From assembly GCA_000435475.1 (NCBI GenBank), contig FR896053.1, positions 609 through 24,372 of the forward strand: DNA of 23,764 nucleotides, read 5' to 3'. Positions 6,685 through 15,098 of the stretch are shown piece by piece; position 1 is the first letter of the stretch, and each line of letters begins with the position of its first letter. The position numbers and the translations under genes were made by a program. This DNA is from Cryptobacterium sp. CAG:338 (GTDB lineage Bacteria > Actinomycetota > Coriobacteriia > Coriobacteriales > Eggerthellaceae). The notes beneath the pieces are model-generated. The model saw nothing but the letters and a program-made list of their open reading frames with translations. It made no database searches and was not told where the DNA came from.

Positions 6685-8613
6685 CTAATCGTTGAGGGTT
6701 TTTGCATCCTTTTTACCATTATATTGCCTAAGCACAGCATACACATCTTCTGCCACTTGACTAGGTACGACACCAGTTTGTTTAATTTCATCTAAAGACG
6801 CTTGCCGAAGAGCCGAAAAAGAACCAAATGCCTTTAAAAGAGCCTTTTTTCGCTTGGGACCCATCCCCACAACTTCATCCAAGATACTTGTTGTCATAGC
6901 TTTTCCACGAAGCTCACGATGAAACGTGATAGCAAAACGATGCGCTTCGTCACGCACTTGCTTTACCAGATACAAACTTGGACTACCACCAGGAAGCACA
7001 ACAGGTCCACTATCTTGCCAAGGCACAAACAACTCCTCATCGCGCTTCGCAAGACCGCACACAGGAATATCACCTGTGCCCAATTCTTCAAGTTGCCTAA
7101 TTGCCGCAGTAAGTTGTGGCTTTCCGCCGTCCACAATAATCAAATCAGGCTTTTTGCCAAAACGTTTATCGGAAAGTCTCTCTCGGCAATAGCGGCGAGC
7201 AAAGACTTCACTCATCATGGCAAAGTCATTTGCTTCATCGGTTTCCATACGGATTTTAAACCGTCGATATTGGCTTTTATCGGGTCTGCCATTAGTAAAT
7301 ACCACCATTGACGCCACCGAATGACGACCATGGATGGTAGAGATATCAAAGCATTCAATACGCAAAGGCGGCGCATCAAGCGCTAGAGCGCTTTCTAATT
7401 GTAAAAGCGCGGCATTGATACGATCGTCGTCGTAGCTGCTGCGTGCCTTATAACGCATTAAAACGTGGCGTGCATTTTTGTTCGCCATTGCCATGAGAGC
7501 GTTTTTTTCGCCCCGTTGTGGCACAGTAAAATGAACCTTTGCTCCATGATTACTTGCAAGCTTTTCAGTTAACCAAGATTCAATGACCTCAGCATCTTCA
7601 GGAATTTGTTCAACAATAAGCTCATGAGGAATAGATTCAGTAGAATCGTAATAACGCAGCACAAACATACGTAAGAGTTCGGTTTCAGGAACATCTTTCC
7701 CCTTGTTAAAAATGAACTCATTGGTATTGACTATACGCCCTTCGCGCAAAATAAGAACGGTAACCCCTGCAATGGTTTCCTCTCGGTAAACCCCGATAAC
7801 GTCTGCATTGAGCCTATGCGACGAAACTGCATGCTGAGTATCAGAGAGTGATTTTATGGTGTCAATTCTTCCCTTAATACGTCCAGCTCGCTCAAAATCG
7901 AGCATTTCGGCAGCTTGCTGCATCTCGTTAGTCAGCTCATCGATAAATTCAGAATGCTGACCCGATAAAAACTTCTCAACCCTTTGCACTTGCTCTTGAT
8001 ACTGCACGGGGTCCATTTCGCCACAACAAACACCTGGACCCAAACCGACATGAGCATCAAAGCATGGACGAGACGATAATTCCAATTCTTCATACGGAGT
8101 TTGTTCTAATCTACGCGCCATCCGACGCCATTCAGCGCACGAAGCTGCACAAATTGGCACTACTCGGCGTACCGTATCAACTAGCTCCCGTGCTGCACGA
8201 CTATCAGTGTAGGGTCCGAAATAGCGAGTTTGAGGCTTATGTGTTTCGCGCGTGTATTTAATTGCTGGAAAAACATCACCTTTTGTTAACGCGATGAAAG
8301 GGTAACTTTTATCGTCCTTGAAGTCAGCATTGAAATAGGGTGAATATTGCTTAATTAAATTACGCTCAAGCACCAAACTTTCATGCTCATTCGAAGTTAC
8401 CACATACTCAAATGAGTCGATCTGAGAGACAAGGAGAGGGATTTTTTCACGACTGTCTTGAAAGTTGACATACTGACGCATACGAGCTCGAAGTTGTTTT
8501 GCCTTGCCCACATAAATAACTTCGCCTTCTGCATTTTTCCAAAGATAAACCCCTGGTTCGGTTGGAACGCTAGACAGTTGATTTTTTATTTCTTGAAGTT
8601 TGGCAGCATTCAT
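6685..8613 (-). CDS. uvrC: Excinuclease ABC subunit C
   Basis: Makes both incisions in nucleotide excision repair after UvrA and UvrB mark the lesion. The 642 residues follow the family order: GIY-YIG nuclease at about 16-95 (GVYLW, VIYVGKAKQLRAR, Glu83 in LVLERN), a UVR motif that contacts UvrB near 223-260, the RNase H-like nuclease (FDIS, DLIIVDGGK), and a C-terminal helix-hairpin-helix pair (VVGMGPKRKKALLKAFGS). The ATG start at 8613 has only a weak ribosome site, with GGGAAGG about 16 nt upstream. The cysteines near the reported Fe-S site of E. coli UvrC are rearranged (155, 159, 184, 196, 197). It stands 64 nt after the antiporter gene on the same strand and may be read from it. Confidence 0.96.
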   Translation of the reverse strand: MNAAKLQEIKNQLSSVPTEPGVYLWKNAEGEVIYVGKAKQLRARMRQYVNFQDSREKIPLLVSQIDSFEYVVTSNEHESLVLERNLIKQYSPYFNADFKDDKSYPFIALTKGDVFPAIKYTRETHKPQTRYFGPYTDSRAARELVDTVRRVVPICAASCAEWRRMARRLEQTPYEELELSSRPCFDAHVGLGPGVCCGEMDPVQYQEQVQRVEKFLSGQHSEFIDELTNEMQQAAEMLDFERAGRIKGRIDTIKSLSDTQHAVSSHRLNADVIGVYREETIAGVTVLILREGRIVNTNEFIFNKGKDVPETELLRMFVLRYYDSTESIPHELIVEQIPEDAEVIESWLTEKLASNHGAKVHFTVPQRGEKNALMAMANKNARHVLMRYKARSSYDDDRINAALLQLESALALDAPPLRIECFDISTIHGRHSVASMVVFTNGRPDKSQYRRFKIRMETDEANDFAMMSEVFARRYCRERLSDKRFGKKPDLIIVDGGKPQLTAAIRQLEELGTGDIPVCGLAKRDEELFVPWQDSGPVVLPGGSPSLYLVKQVRDEAHRFAITFHRELRGKAMTTSILDEVVGMGPKRKKALLKAFGSFSALRQASLDEIKQTGVVPSQVAEDVYAVLRQYNGKKDAKTLND

Positions 8614-8677
8614 TAAACGCTAACCTATACCTTCCCTTGGTTGTGTTCTCTGACAAAGAGACGAAATAAAACAAACT

Positions 8678-10726
8678 CTAAACCTGATCTTCAACATCCA
8701 TAAGCATAAGCATGGTATTGTCACGCATTTCTTTCGCTTGAACACGCGTCAGATCGCCCGAGGCATAAAAGTCTTGGATTACCTCAAGTTCAAGTTGCAA
8801 GCCACGCTGCATGATAGCGTTCGTACTTACCATAACGTTTTCTACTGCTTCTGAAGTAACCGTAGCATCATTTGATTCTTCCAAAACAGCCAAAGCGCGT
8901 TCATGACGAATCAATAATCGAGCTACCTCGTCACTAGGATAGTCGGGGTTATCGACCAGGGAACGAAGGTACTCTACTGCATATTGTTCACTGAGCACAC
9001 GAGCCTTATCAATCGCAGCTTTATCTTCATCACGACTAAACGGAAGAGAGCTTAATATTCCATGCTTTACAAGTGAAATAAGATTTTGCAAACGACCTAA
9101 ACTGTACTTTGCAATAAGAGATGGACCCTTACCGTGTTCTAAAAGATTTTTATGACGGGACAGTGAATCGATAACTCGATACACCGCATAGGGTTCAATC
9201 TCTTTTCGCTTGGCTGCATCGTAAAGTTGATTTGCCTGATACTCAATTACCTCAAACGTTAAAGCGGGAGAAGGTGGAGCATCTTCAAGGGTATTACTCA
9301 TGGAACGAATATTGCGTATACGTTGGTTATACGACTTAATTACCTGCTTAGTTTCTCTATCATTTTCATCCGTAGAGTCCGCCATAAGACGTTCAATTAC
9401 CGTACGAAGAATTTCTATTCGTGTTCTTTCGTAATCAGCCACTTCCTCTTCATCAACTTCTTTTTCATTTTTAGGTGCCAAAATAGGCAGCAAGAAGTTG
9501 GCTAAAAGCAAAGTGCATACAATAACGCCTGAAGCCAAAAAGATTATGAGCGAACGCTGAGGAAAAGCTTCGCCGGAGCCAACGAGAAACGGTATCGAAA
9601 AAACGATAGACAACGTAATAGCACCCTTAGGTCCTCCTATTGTGGTAATAAGGGCATCTTTAACGGTTTTTTTATTGAACTTGTCACGCTTTCCCGTAAG
9701 AGGATTCCTGAATATTCGAGCCATTAAAAGTGCCCAAATAAAACGAAGAACAACAATCAATGCCGTAAGGATAAGCACATACCCAATGAGATCAAAATTG
9801 TCGATATACACATCATCCCACGTTGATTGCATCGCATTGGGCAGCTGAATACCCAAAAGAACAAAAACGATGCCATTTAAGGTGAAACTTATTACTTTCC
9901 ATACACTAGAGAGTGCAATGTTTAAACGCGAGTGATAAGGCGAAATACGCTGGTCGCGCAAAAGCGACCACACAATACCGCACGCAACCACACCAAGAAT
10001 GCCCGAAACATGAAAAGTTTCCGCAATGAGAAATACGATAAAGGGCATTGAAACTTCCAAGAACACATGGAAAGTGATGTTTTCAAGACCCAAGTCCCTT
10101 ACACGATGAGCAAAGAACGAAAATACCAGCGCAAGCAAAATACCAAGAATAATTCCACCGAAGAAATTAAACGCAAATGAAGTTGCCGCATCAGTTAAAG
10201 AGAAGAAGCCAGTAACTGCAGCAGCAATTGCAAACTGGAACGAAACTACACCAGATGCATCGTTTATAAGCGCCTCACCCTGTAGAATCGCGTTTTCCCT
10301 CTTCCCTACCTGGGCTTCGCGTTTCAAAGCAGCAACCGCAACTGCATCAGTAGGACCAAGTGCTGCGCCAAGCGCAAAAGCAGCAGCCAAAGGAATAGAA
10401 GGAACAAGCCAATGCAAAACAAAGCCAACGCAAAGAACAATTAAAAGGACTAATCCTATTGCATAAGAAACTATGATGCCTTTGTTGTCCCATAAATTCT
10501 TTTTGTTTGCCTCAATAGAATCATGAAAGAGAAGCGGAGCAATAAACAAAATAAGGAAAAGCTCTGGATCAATAGATACCTGAATTGGTGAAATCGCCAA
10601 AAACGCAATGATGACACCTAATCCAATTTGAATTAAAGGAGAAGATATTCGTGGTACAACCTGATCCAATACAGAAGAGAGCAAAACCGCAACCATCAAT
10701 AAAAGAATGAGCTCAAATGCTTCCAC
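8678..10726 (-). CDS. CPA1-family Na+/H+ antiporter
   Basis: Membrane exchanger of sodium (or potassium) for protons, used for pH and salt balance. About the first 410 residues form a run of hydrophobic segments. LGPTDAVAV with Asp127 and the EALINDASG stretch with Asn155-Asp156 are the ion-binding motifs of the electroneutral CPA1 branch (NhaP/NHE type). About 265 hydrophilic, charged residues follow (from about 418), a long cytoplasmic tail that is probably regulatory; I see no named domain in it. The start is GTG at 10726 with AAGGAG 8 nt upstream. Upstream are the tRNA genes and their terminator, so the gene needs its own promoter in 10727-10990, which I could not place. Confidence 0.92.
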   Translation of the reverse strand: MEAFELILLLMVAVLLSSVLDQVVPRISSPLIQIGLGVIIAFLAISPIQVSIDPELFLILFIAPLLFHDSIEANKKNLWDNKGIIVSYAIGLVLLIVLCVGFVLHWLVPSIPLAAAFALGAALGPTDAVAVAALKREAQVGKRENAILQGEALINDASGVVSFQFAIAAAVTGFFSLTDAATSFAFNFFGGIILGILLALVFSFFAHRVRDLGLENITFHVFLEVSMPFIVFLIAETFHVSGILGVVACGIVWSLLRDQRISPYHSRLNIALSSVWKVISFTLNGIVFVLLGIQLPNAMQSTWDDVYIDNFDLIGYVLILTALIVVLRFIWALLMARIFRNPLTGKRDKFNKKTVKDALITTIGGPKGAITLSIVFSIPFLVGSGEAFPQRSLIIFLASGVIVCTLLLANFLLPILAPKNEKEVDEEEVADYERTRIEILRTVIERLMADSTDENDRETKQVIKSYNQRIRNIRSMSNTLEDAPPSPALTFEVIEYQANQLYDAAKRKEIEPYAVYRVIDSLSRHKNLLEHGKGPSLIAKYSLGRLQNLISLVKHGILSSLPFSRDEDKAAIDKARVLSEQYAVEYLRSLVDNPDYPSDEVARLLIRHERALAVLEESNDATVTSEAVENVMVSTNAIMQRGLQLELEVIQDFYASGDLTRVQAKEMRDNTMLMLMDVEDQV

Positions 10727-10994
10727 TAATCAGGCTCCTTACTTAAACAAAGGCAGCCAATGCGATAGACGCTCAAGCAGAAAGGAAAATTACAACCGCA
10801 ATAATCCTTCAGGAATATCTGAAACCTACTACGCTCTAGAACCACCTTGTACTCACAGTTTTCAAAGAATATATTACATGTAAAATGCTGCTAGATTAGA
10901 AACATTTGTTCACTTACTACGACAACTTCATAACTGTGGTTTTCACTGTGATTTTATTCGACTAATTTTTTCAAATCGAAGGTAAGAATAAAAA
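10727..10994. other. Non-coding leader region of the antiporter gene
   Basis: About 270 bp between the antiporter start and the tRNA terminator with no credible open reading frame. It should hold the antiporter promoter on the minus strand, but several AT-rich stretches compete and none has both hexamers at good spacing. ACTGTG occurs twice 12 bp apart (10933-10938, 10945-10950), with an inverted CACAGTT at 10854-10860; their meaning is unclear. Confidence 0.4.
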
Positions 10995-11024
10995 ACTCCT
11001 ATCTGGAAAGAACCAAATAGGAGT
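10989..11024 (-). terminator. Terminator of the tRNA-His/tRNA-Lys unit
   Basis: On the minus strand ACTCCTAT (11017-11024) pairs with ATAGGAGT (10995-11002), and three inner pairs beyond a mismatch enclose a short loop. The stem runs straight into a T tract (TTTTTTATTC), the textbook intrinsic form. It lies 10 nt past the tRNA-Lys 3' end. Confidence 0.9.
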
Positions 11025-11033
11025 GAAAATTCA

Positions 11034-11109
11034 TGGTGGACCGTCGGGGACTCGAACCCCGGACCTTGGGATTAAGAGTCCCCTGCTCTACCAACTAAGC
11101 TAACGGTCC
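11034..11109 (-). tRNA. tRNA-Lys, anticodon CTT
   Basis: A complete 76-nt cloverleaf on the minus strand. The acceptor stem GGACCGT pairs with ACGGTCC, followed by discriminator A and an encoded CCA. The D arm is GCTT/GAGC, the anticodon loop CTCTTAA gives CTT (reads AAG), and the T arm CGGGG-TTCGAAC-CCCCG is perfect. The anticodon stem GGGGA/TCCCA has a G-A mismatch at its outermost pair (27-43). It follows tRNA-His by 88 nt in one apparent transcript. Confidence 0.96.
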
Positions 11110-11197
11110 AAATGGTATCTGCGTCAAAGCGCTAAGATATTTTAAAGCAATGTATTTCTAAATGCAAGAAATAATTTACTTAATTTTCAAGTTGCGC

Positions 11198-11275
11198 TGG
11201 GGTGGCTAATCGGACTCGAACCGACGACCTCCAGAGCCACAATCTGGCATTCTAGCCAACTGAACTATAGCCACC
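11198..11275 (-). tRNA. tRNA-His, anticodon GTG
   Basis: A 78-nt cloverleaf on the minus strand. The acceptor GTGGCTA pairs with TAGCCAC, and the extra 5' G (position -1) faces C73, the identity pair of tRNA-His. CCA is encoded. The anticodon stem CCAGA/TCTGG encloses TTGTGGC, giving anticodon GTG. The D loop has one nucleotide more than most. It is the first tRNA of the pair, about 10 nt from a predicted transcription start. Confidence 0.96.
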
Positions 11276-11291
11276 ATAAGCGCAAGAAAAT

Positions 11292-11319
11292 AGTTTACAG
11301 AACTTTTCTATTCTTGCAA
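11292..11319 (-). promoter_or_regulatory. Candidate promoter of the tRNA unit
   Basis: Minus-strand TTGCAA (11314-11319) and TAAACT (11292-11297) are separated by 16 nt. The predicted start lies about 10 nt upstream of tRNA-His. Each hexamer matches the consensus at four of six positions. An imperfect inverted repeat (GCAAGAA... / ...TTCTTGC, 11282-11318) spans the same bases. Confidence 0.5.
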
Positions 11320-11390
11320 GAGGAATTTTTTTATTTCTTAAATTTCCTTCTTTTCTCAACTAATATCTTCCCATTTTTTCTTTTGTAATT

Positions 11391-11399
11391 TGTTATTAT
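11391..11399 (+). promoter_or_regulatory. Candidate extended -10 of the lipid kinase gene
   Basis: TGTTATTAT is a TG-extended -10 with hexamer TATTAT at 11394-11399, 26 nt upstream of the ATG at 11426. There is no good -35 at the right distance, which extended -10 promoters can tolerate. Its position also makes a start at the in-frame TTG (11390) unlikely, because that codon would lie upstream of the transcript. Confidence 0.45.
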
Positions 11400-11425
11400 C
11401 TCATCAAAACCAACCAGGAGAAATA

Positions 11426-12355
11426 ATGCTTGGAACAACTCTAGTTATCGTAAACCCTGCAGCTCGAAGCGGAAAAGCTGCACAGATCGCAGCTCAAGCC
11501 GCTAGTATCCTTGAAAACATTAAAGCATCGTCTCCCCATGGACTTGAGAAGTATGCATTTCACTACACAGTTGCACCTTTAGATGCCACTAGATTCATCT
11601 CCAATGAAGGTGCCCATTATCGAACCATTATCACCATCGGAGGCGATGGTATTGTAAATGAAGTAATCAATGGCCTAATGGCTATACCGTCTCAACATCG
11701 TCCTCGGCTTTGCGTTATTCCTTGTGGCAATGGAGATGATTTCGCGCGTACTCTTTCATTGCCCCGTAATCCCACAAAAGCTCTACAGCTACTTAGCTCT
11801 CATACTCTCACACCAAAAAGAATCGATTTAGGAAAAGCAAGCAATCACTGGTTTGCCGAAACCCTTTCATTTGGACTTGATGCAGCCATAGCTCTTGGAA
11901 CCCAAGAACTTCGAAAGAAAACAAACCGCACTGGTACGAGCCTTTATGTTCAATGTGGCTTAGACCAACTAAAAAATCATCGCGATATTCATAAAGTACA
12001 CGTCACTTTAGACGATCACCCTACAAAAACCGTCTCGTGCTATCTCTTAGCAATACAAAATGGACAAAGCTATGGTGGAGGCTTCAAGGTGTGTCCGCAG
12101 GCGCAGATCAATGATGGACTGCTGGATATCTGTTATGCAGAACCGCCACTTTCTTTCGGCGCTGCCGCAAAACTCTTTCTCAAAGCAAAAGAAGGAAAAC
12201 ACATTCACGATCAAGCTATTCATTTTGCTCAAGCAAAACGGATTCAGTTAAGTTTTGCTCATCCTCTACCTGCACAGATAGATGGCGAACGTTTTCACGA
12301 CAACGAAGTTAGCGTACAGGTTTTTCCTAGCGAACTTGAAGTGTTGATGCCATAG
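11426..12355 (+). CDS. Diacylglycerol kinase family lipid kinase
   Basis: Soluble or membrane-associated kinase of the DagK/YegS/BmrU family (DAGK catalytic domain), which phosphorylates diacylglycerol or a related lipid using ATP, probably recycling lipid from cell-envelope synthesis. The 309 residues show VNPAARSGKA near the N-terminus, the nucleotide-binding GGDGIVNE at 72-79, and a glycine-rich GNGDDFAR at 101-108, where most relatives read GTGNDFAR. The C-terminal beta domain includes the KVCPQAQINDGLLDI stretch. The ATG at 11426 has AGGAG 5 nt upstream; an in-frame TTG 12 codons earlier has no ribosome site. It is the only complete plus-strand gene in the window. The exact lipid substrate cannot be told from sequence. 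Confidence 0.9.
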   Translation: MLGTTLVIVNPAARSGKAAQIAAQAASILENIKASSPHGLEKYAFHYTVAPLDATRFISNEGAHYRTIITIGGDGIVNEVINGLMAIPSQHRPRLCVIPCGNGDDFARTLSLPRNPTKALQLLSSHTLTPKRIDLGKASNHWFAETLSFGLDAAIALGTQELRKKTNRTGTSLYVQCGLDQLKNHRDIHKVHVTLDDHPTKTVSCYLLAIQNGQSYGGGFKVCPQAQINDGLLDICYAEPPLSFGAAAKLFLKAKEGKHIHDQAIHFAQAKRIQLSFAHPLPAQIDGERFHDNEVSVQVFPSELEVLMP

Positions 12356-12359
12356 CTCT

Positions 12360-13415
12360 TTACCAAGAACGGCGATATACTAAAGCACCCTCATCGTTTA
12401 TGAAGCGCGTAAGCAAACCAAGATCATATAGGTACTCCAATGTACCAAATATGGTCGCTATCCGATTTATTTGCGTCGATACAGGAAATCCTTCTAGCCC
12501 TCTTGGATAATGGGCGGCTGCTACAATTGCCGCTTCCCGAACGGTTAATTCTTCATGGTCGGCAAAAAGTTTGCGCGCACGAATAACCAAGGTTTCATAG
12601 CGACCTTCTATTAACGAAATAAAACGATTTATTTCAAAAGATCCTCTCAACGGATTATGGTGACACATATATACCGCTTGAAGATTTAATTCTTTCAGCT
12701 GCGCCAAACTTTCCAGATACCGTGCGACCAGATGATCATTTATTGCGTACTGCATACAACCTGGAGGAGCATCACAAATATGGTCTCCCGCAAAAAATAT
12801 TTTCTTGCTTTTATCAAGAAGACAAAGATGATTTGAGGTATGGCCAGGAGTTAGAAGAACATCAAAATGATAACCCGCTATTGAAAGAGTTTCGCCACCA
12901 TGTAATTCAATTCGCGATCCTTGAGTGCAAGTCTGCGCTTTTTTTCCAGCAGCAACTAGGCGAATAAACGAAGAGGCAGAATCGCTTTTTAAATCGACAG
13001 AAGAACTTAAAACCAAAAAATTATCAATTAAAGTCCTGGAGTCAATTTGTGTAGGTCCCGAATAAAGTTTCGACGCCCCCTTCTGGACACAATAAAGCAA
13101 ATTACCATCATGATCATCATGAAAGTGAGACAGAAATACCTCAATGTTGCTCCAAGGAATACGAAGGGTCTTTTGCACCCCGTCTAGTGCCTCAAATCCG
13201 CACAAATCAGGATGACCAGTATCCAAAATTAAAGCACGCTTTCCAGGTTCAGCAATGCAATATAACTCTATTCGACGACAAAATGGGAATCCAGAAACCT
13301 CAAACGTGCTTCTATAAATATGAGACCGAAATGGATATCGCTGCGGAACCTCTTCGAGTACACGTATTGCGTTATACGTTACACCCGGCCAGCGGTACTC
13401 CGACTCAAACTCCAT
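12360..13415 (-). CDS. Metallo-beta-lactamase-fold hydrolase
   Basis: Metal-dependent hydrolase of the MBL superfamily; the substrate is unknown. The metal motif HxHxDH is intact (His97, His99, Asp101, His102 in SHFHDDHDG). The later ligands lie in LTPGHTSNH, FAGDH and CHHNP. The C-terminal 80 or so residues resemble the winged-helix tail of LACTB2-like members, which includes RNA- or thioester-cleaving enzymes. I start it at the ATG at 13415 (351 residues), which has GGGGG 7 nt upstream; the in-frame TTG at 13439 has no ribosome site. It ends 4 bp from the convergent lipid kinase gene, and no terminator separates them. Confidence 0.88.
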   Translation of the reverse strand: MEFESEYRWPGVTYNAIRVLEEVPQRYPFRSHIYRSTFEVSGFPFCRRIELYCIAEPGKRALILDTGHPDLCGFEALDGVQKTLRIPWSNIEVFLSHFHDDHDGNLLYCVQKGASKLYSGPTQIDSRTLIDNFLVLSSSVDLKSDSASSFIRLVAAGKKAQTCTQGSRIELHGGETLSIAGYHFDVLLTPGHTSNHLCLLDKSKKIFFAGDHICDAPPGCMQYAINDHLVARYLESLAQLKELNLQAVYMCHHNPLRGSFEINRFISLIEGRYETLVIRARKLFADHEELTVREAAIVAAAHYPRGLEGFPVSTQINRIATIFGTLEYLYDLGLLTRFINDEGALVYRRSW

Positions 13416-13667
13416 TTCGAAACCCCCACTTAACTTCAAGACTCAACTAGCATCAATTTTGCAAAATAAAACCTCACATGAGGACTTTGCATCACGATTG
13501 TATCTTATTGCATTATGGCTTTACGAGCGCTTGTTAAACCAGCAGACTAAAAACTTCTGAAATCATGTATTCATTTTCTTGATGATAACGCATCAAATTC
13601 GAGCAGTACAAGGTCTGCTAGTTCATCAAAGGGAAACACAAAGTTAAACAAATACTTCGCAATACAC
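13416..13667. other. Non-coding region upstream of the MBL gene
   Basis: About 250 bp with no credible gene. It should carry the minus-strand promoter of the MBL hydrolase gene. Candidates include TACAAT near 13497-13502 and TTTAAC-17-TAATGC, but neither is convincing. It contains an inverted repeat at 13579-13596, listed separately, and a smaller dyad CCTCA-CA-TGAGG at 13472-13483. Confidence 0.4.
13579..13596. promoter_or_regulatory. Inverted repeat TTGATG-N6-CATCAA
   Basis: A perfect 6-bp inverted repeat with a 6-bp spacer, 18 bp in all, about 165 bp upstream of the MBL gene. Its size and symmetry suit a dimeric regulator, but short dyads arise by chance in AT-rich DNA, so this is tentative. 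Confidence 0.25.
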
Positions 13668-13696
13668 AAAAGCCCAGGAGAAGCTCCTGGGCTTTT
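13668..13696 (-). terminator. Terminator after gdhA
   Basis: A perfect 13-bp stem (13668-13680 with 13684-13696) around a 3-nt loop, with GGGCTTTTG at the 3' side of the minus-strand form. It lies about 50 nt past the gdhA stop. The plus-strand form also ends in TTTT, so it could be bidirectional. Confidence 0.9.
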
Positions 13697-13747
13697 ACTA
13701 TGTTTTCAACTTTGGCATTAAGTCAAAGATGCCTGTTCAAATAGAGA

Positions 13748-15079
13748 CTACACAATACCCTGTGCAAGCATAGCGTCAGCAAGCTTCTTGAAACCAGCAA
13801 TATTAGCGCCAGCAACATAGTCACCTTCAACACCATATTCACGAGCAGCATCGTCTGCAGCATGGAAGATGTTGACCATAATACCCTGAAGCTTCGCATC
13901 TACCTCTTCGAAAGACCAGGAGAGACGCTCAGAGTTCTGGGACATTTCCAAACCAGAAGTAGCAACGCCACCAGCATTTGCAGCCTTACCTGGCATGAAT
14001 ACAATGCCGTTTTCCTGGAGGTAAGTGGTAGCTTCCATGGTGGTAGGCATATTAGCACCCTCAGCTACAATCTGGCAGCCGTTAGCAACCAATGCCTTAG
14101 CATCATCAATAAGAAGCTCATTTTGAGTTGCGCAAGGAAGAGCAATATCAACCTTGATGCCCCAAACACCACGACCATCATGGTATTCAACGCCCTCACG
14201 ACGCTTAGCGTACTCAGAAATACGACCGCGTTCAACTTCCTTGATCTGCTTAACCAAAGCAACGTCAATTCCGTTAGGATCATAAATCCAGCCAGTAGAG
14301 TCAGACAAAGTTACCACTTTAGCACCGAGCTGCTGAGCCTTTTCTGTTGCATAAATTGCAACATTACCAGAACCAGATACTGCAACGGTCTTACCCTCAA
14401 AAGAGTCGCCCTTGCACTTGAGATATTCCTGAACGAAGTAAATCAAGCCATAGCCAGTAGCTTCGGTACGTGCCAAAGATCCGCCATAAGAAAGGCCCTT
14501 ACCAGTTAAAACGCCTTCCCAAACATTACGAATACGCTTGTACTGGCCGAACATGTAACCAATCTCACGAGCACCAGTTCCGATATCACCTGCAGGAACA
14601 TCAGTGTCTGCACCTACATGCTTGCAGAGTTCAGTCATGAACGACTGGCAGAAGCGCATTACCTCAGCGTCAGACTTACCCTTAGGATCAAAGTCGGAAC
14701 CGCCCTTGCCTCCGCCCATAGGAAGAGTAGTTAGGCTGTTCTTGAAGATCTGCTCGAAACCGAGGAATTTAATAATGCCAAGGTTGACTGAAGGATGCAG
14801 ACGAAGACCGCCTTTGTAAGGGCCAAGGCAGCTATTGAACTGGACACGGAAACCACGATTTACCTGTACCTTGCCTTCATCATCAACCCAAGGTACACGG
14901 AACATAATAACGCGTTCTGGTTCAACAATACGCTCAAGCAAGCCAGCTTTTTCGTATTCTGGATGGGCTTCAATAACAGGCTTCAAAGAAGTAAGAACCT
15001 CTGTAACAGCCTGAATAAACTCAGGCTCATTGGCGTTCTTTGCCTTAACCTGTTCAATAACGGAGTCAACGTAACTCAT
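13748..15079 (-). CDS. gdhA: Glutamate dehydrogenase
   Basis: Interconverts glutamate and 2-oxoglutarate plus ammonia. The 443 residues match the hexameric small class (E. coli GdhA is about 447). Catalytic and substrate residues are in place: Lys89 in GPYKGG, Lys113, Lys125 in MGGGKGGSDFDP and Asp165 in VPAGDIG. The nucleotide domain has GSGNVA followed by SDSTG after the second strand, more like NADP-type enzymes, but coenzyme choice is not certain. The ATG at 15079 has AGGAGG 5 nt upstream; an in-frame TTG further upstream would put the ribosome site inside the gene. A perfect 14-bp palindrome lies 20 nt upstream. It is flanked by terminators on both sides, so it is probably monocistronic. 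Confidence 0.96.
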   Translation of the reverse strand: MSYVDSVIEQVKAKNANEPEFIQAVTEVLTSLKPVIEAHPEYEKAGLLERIVEPERVIMFRVPWVDDEGKVQVNRGFRVQFNSCLGPYKGGLRLHPSVNLGIIKFLGFEQIFKNSLTTLPMGGGKGGSDFDPKGKSDAEVMRFCQSFMTELCKHVGADTDVPAGDIGTGAREIGYMFGQYKRIRNVWEGVLTGKGLSYGGSLARTEATGYGLIYFVQEYLKCKGDSFEGKTVAVSGSGNVAIYATEKAQQLGAKVVTLSDSTGWIYDPNGIDVALVKQIKEVERGRISEYAKRREGVEYHDGRGVWGIKVDIALPCATQNELLIDDAKALVANGCQIVAEGANMPTTMEATTYLQENGIVFMPGKAANAGGVATSGLEMSQNSERLSWSFEEVDAKLQGIMVNIFHAADDAAREYGVEGDYVAGANIAGFKKLADAMLAQGIV

Positions 15080-15098
15080 AAATTCCTCCTCGATTAAC

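Noticed and set aside
10854..10950. Repeated ACTGTG/CACAGT elements upstream of the antiporter
   Set aside because: The copies are only 6-7 bp with irregular spacing, which is expected by chance in 300 bp.
13472..13483. CCTCA-CA-TGAGG dyad followed by a T-rich run on the minus strand
   Set aside because: A 2-nt loop cannot form a terminator hairpin of this size, and there is no gene upstream for it to end.
13862..14509. 215-codon plus-strand open frame opposite gdhA
   Set aside because: It has no recognisable protein features and no ribosome site, and lies fully inside a highly conserved gene on the other strand.
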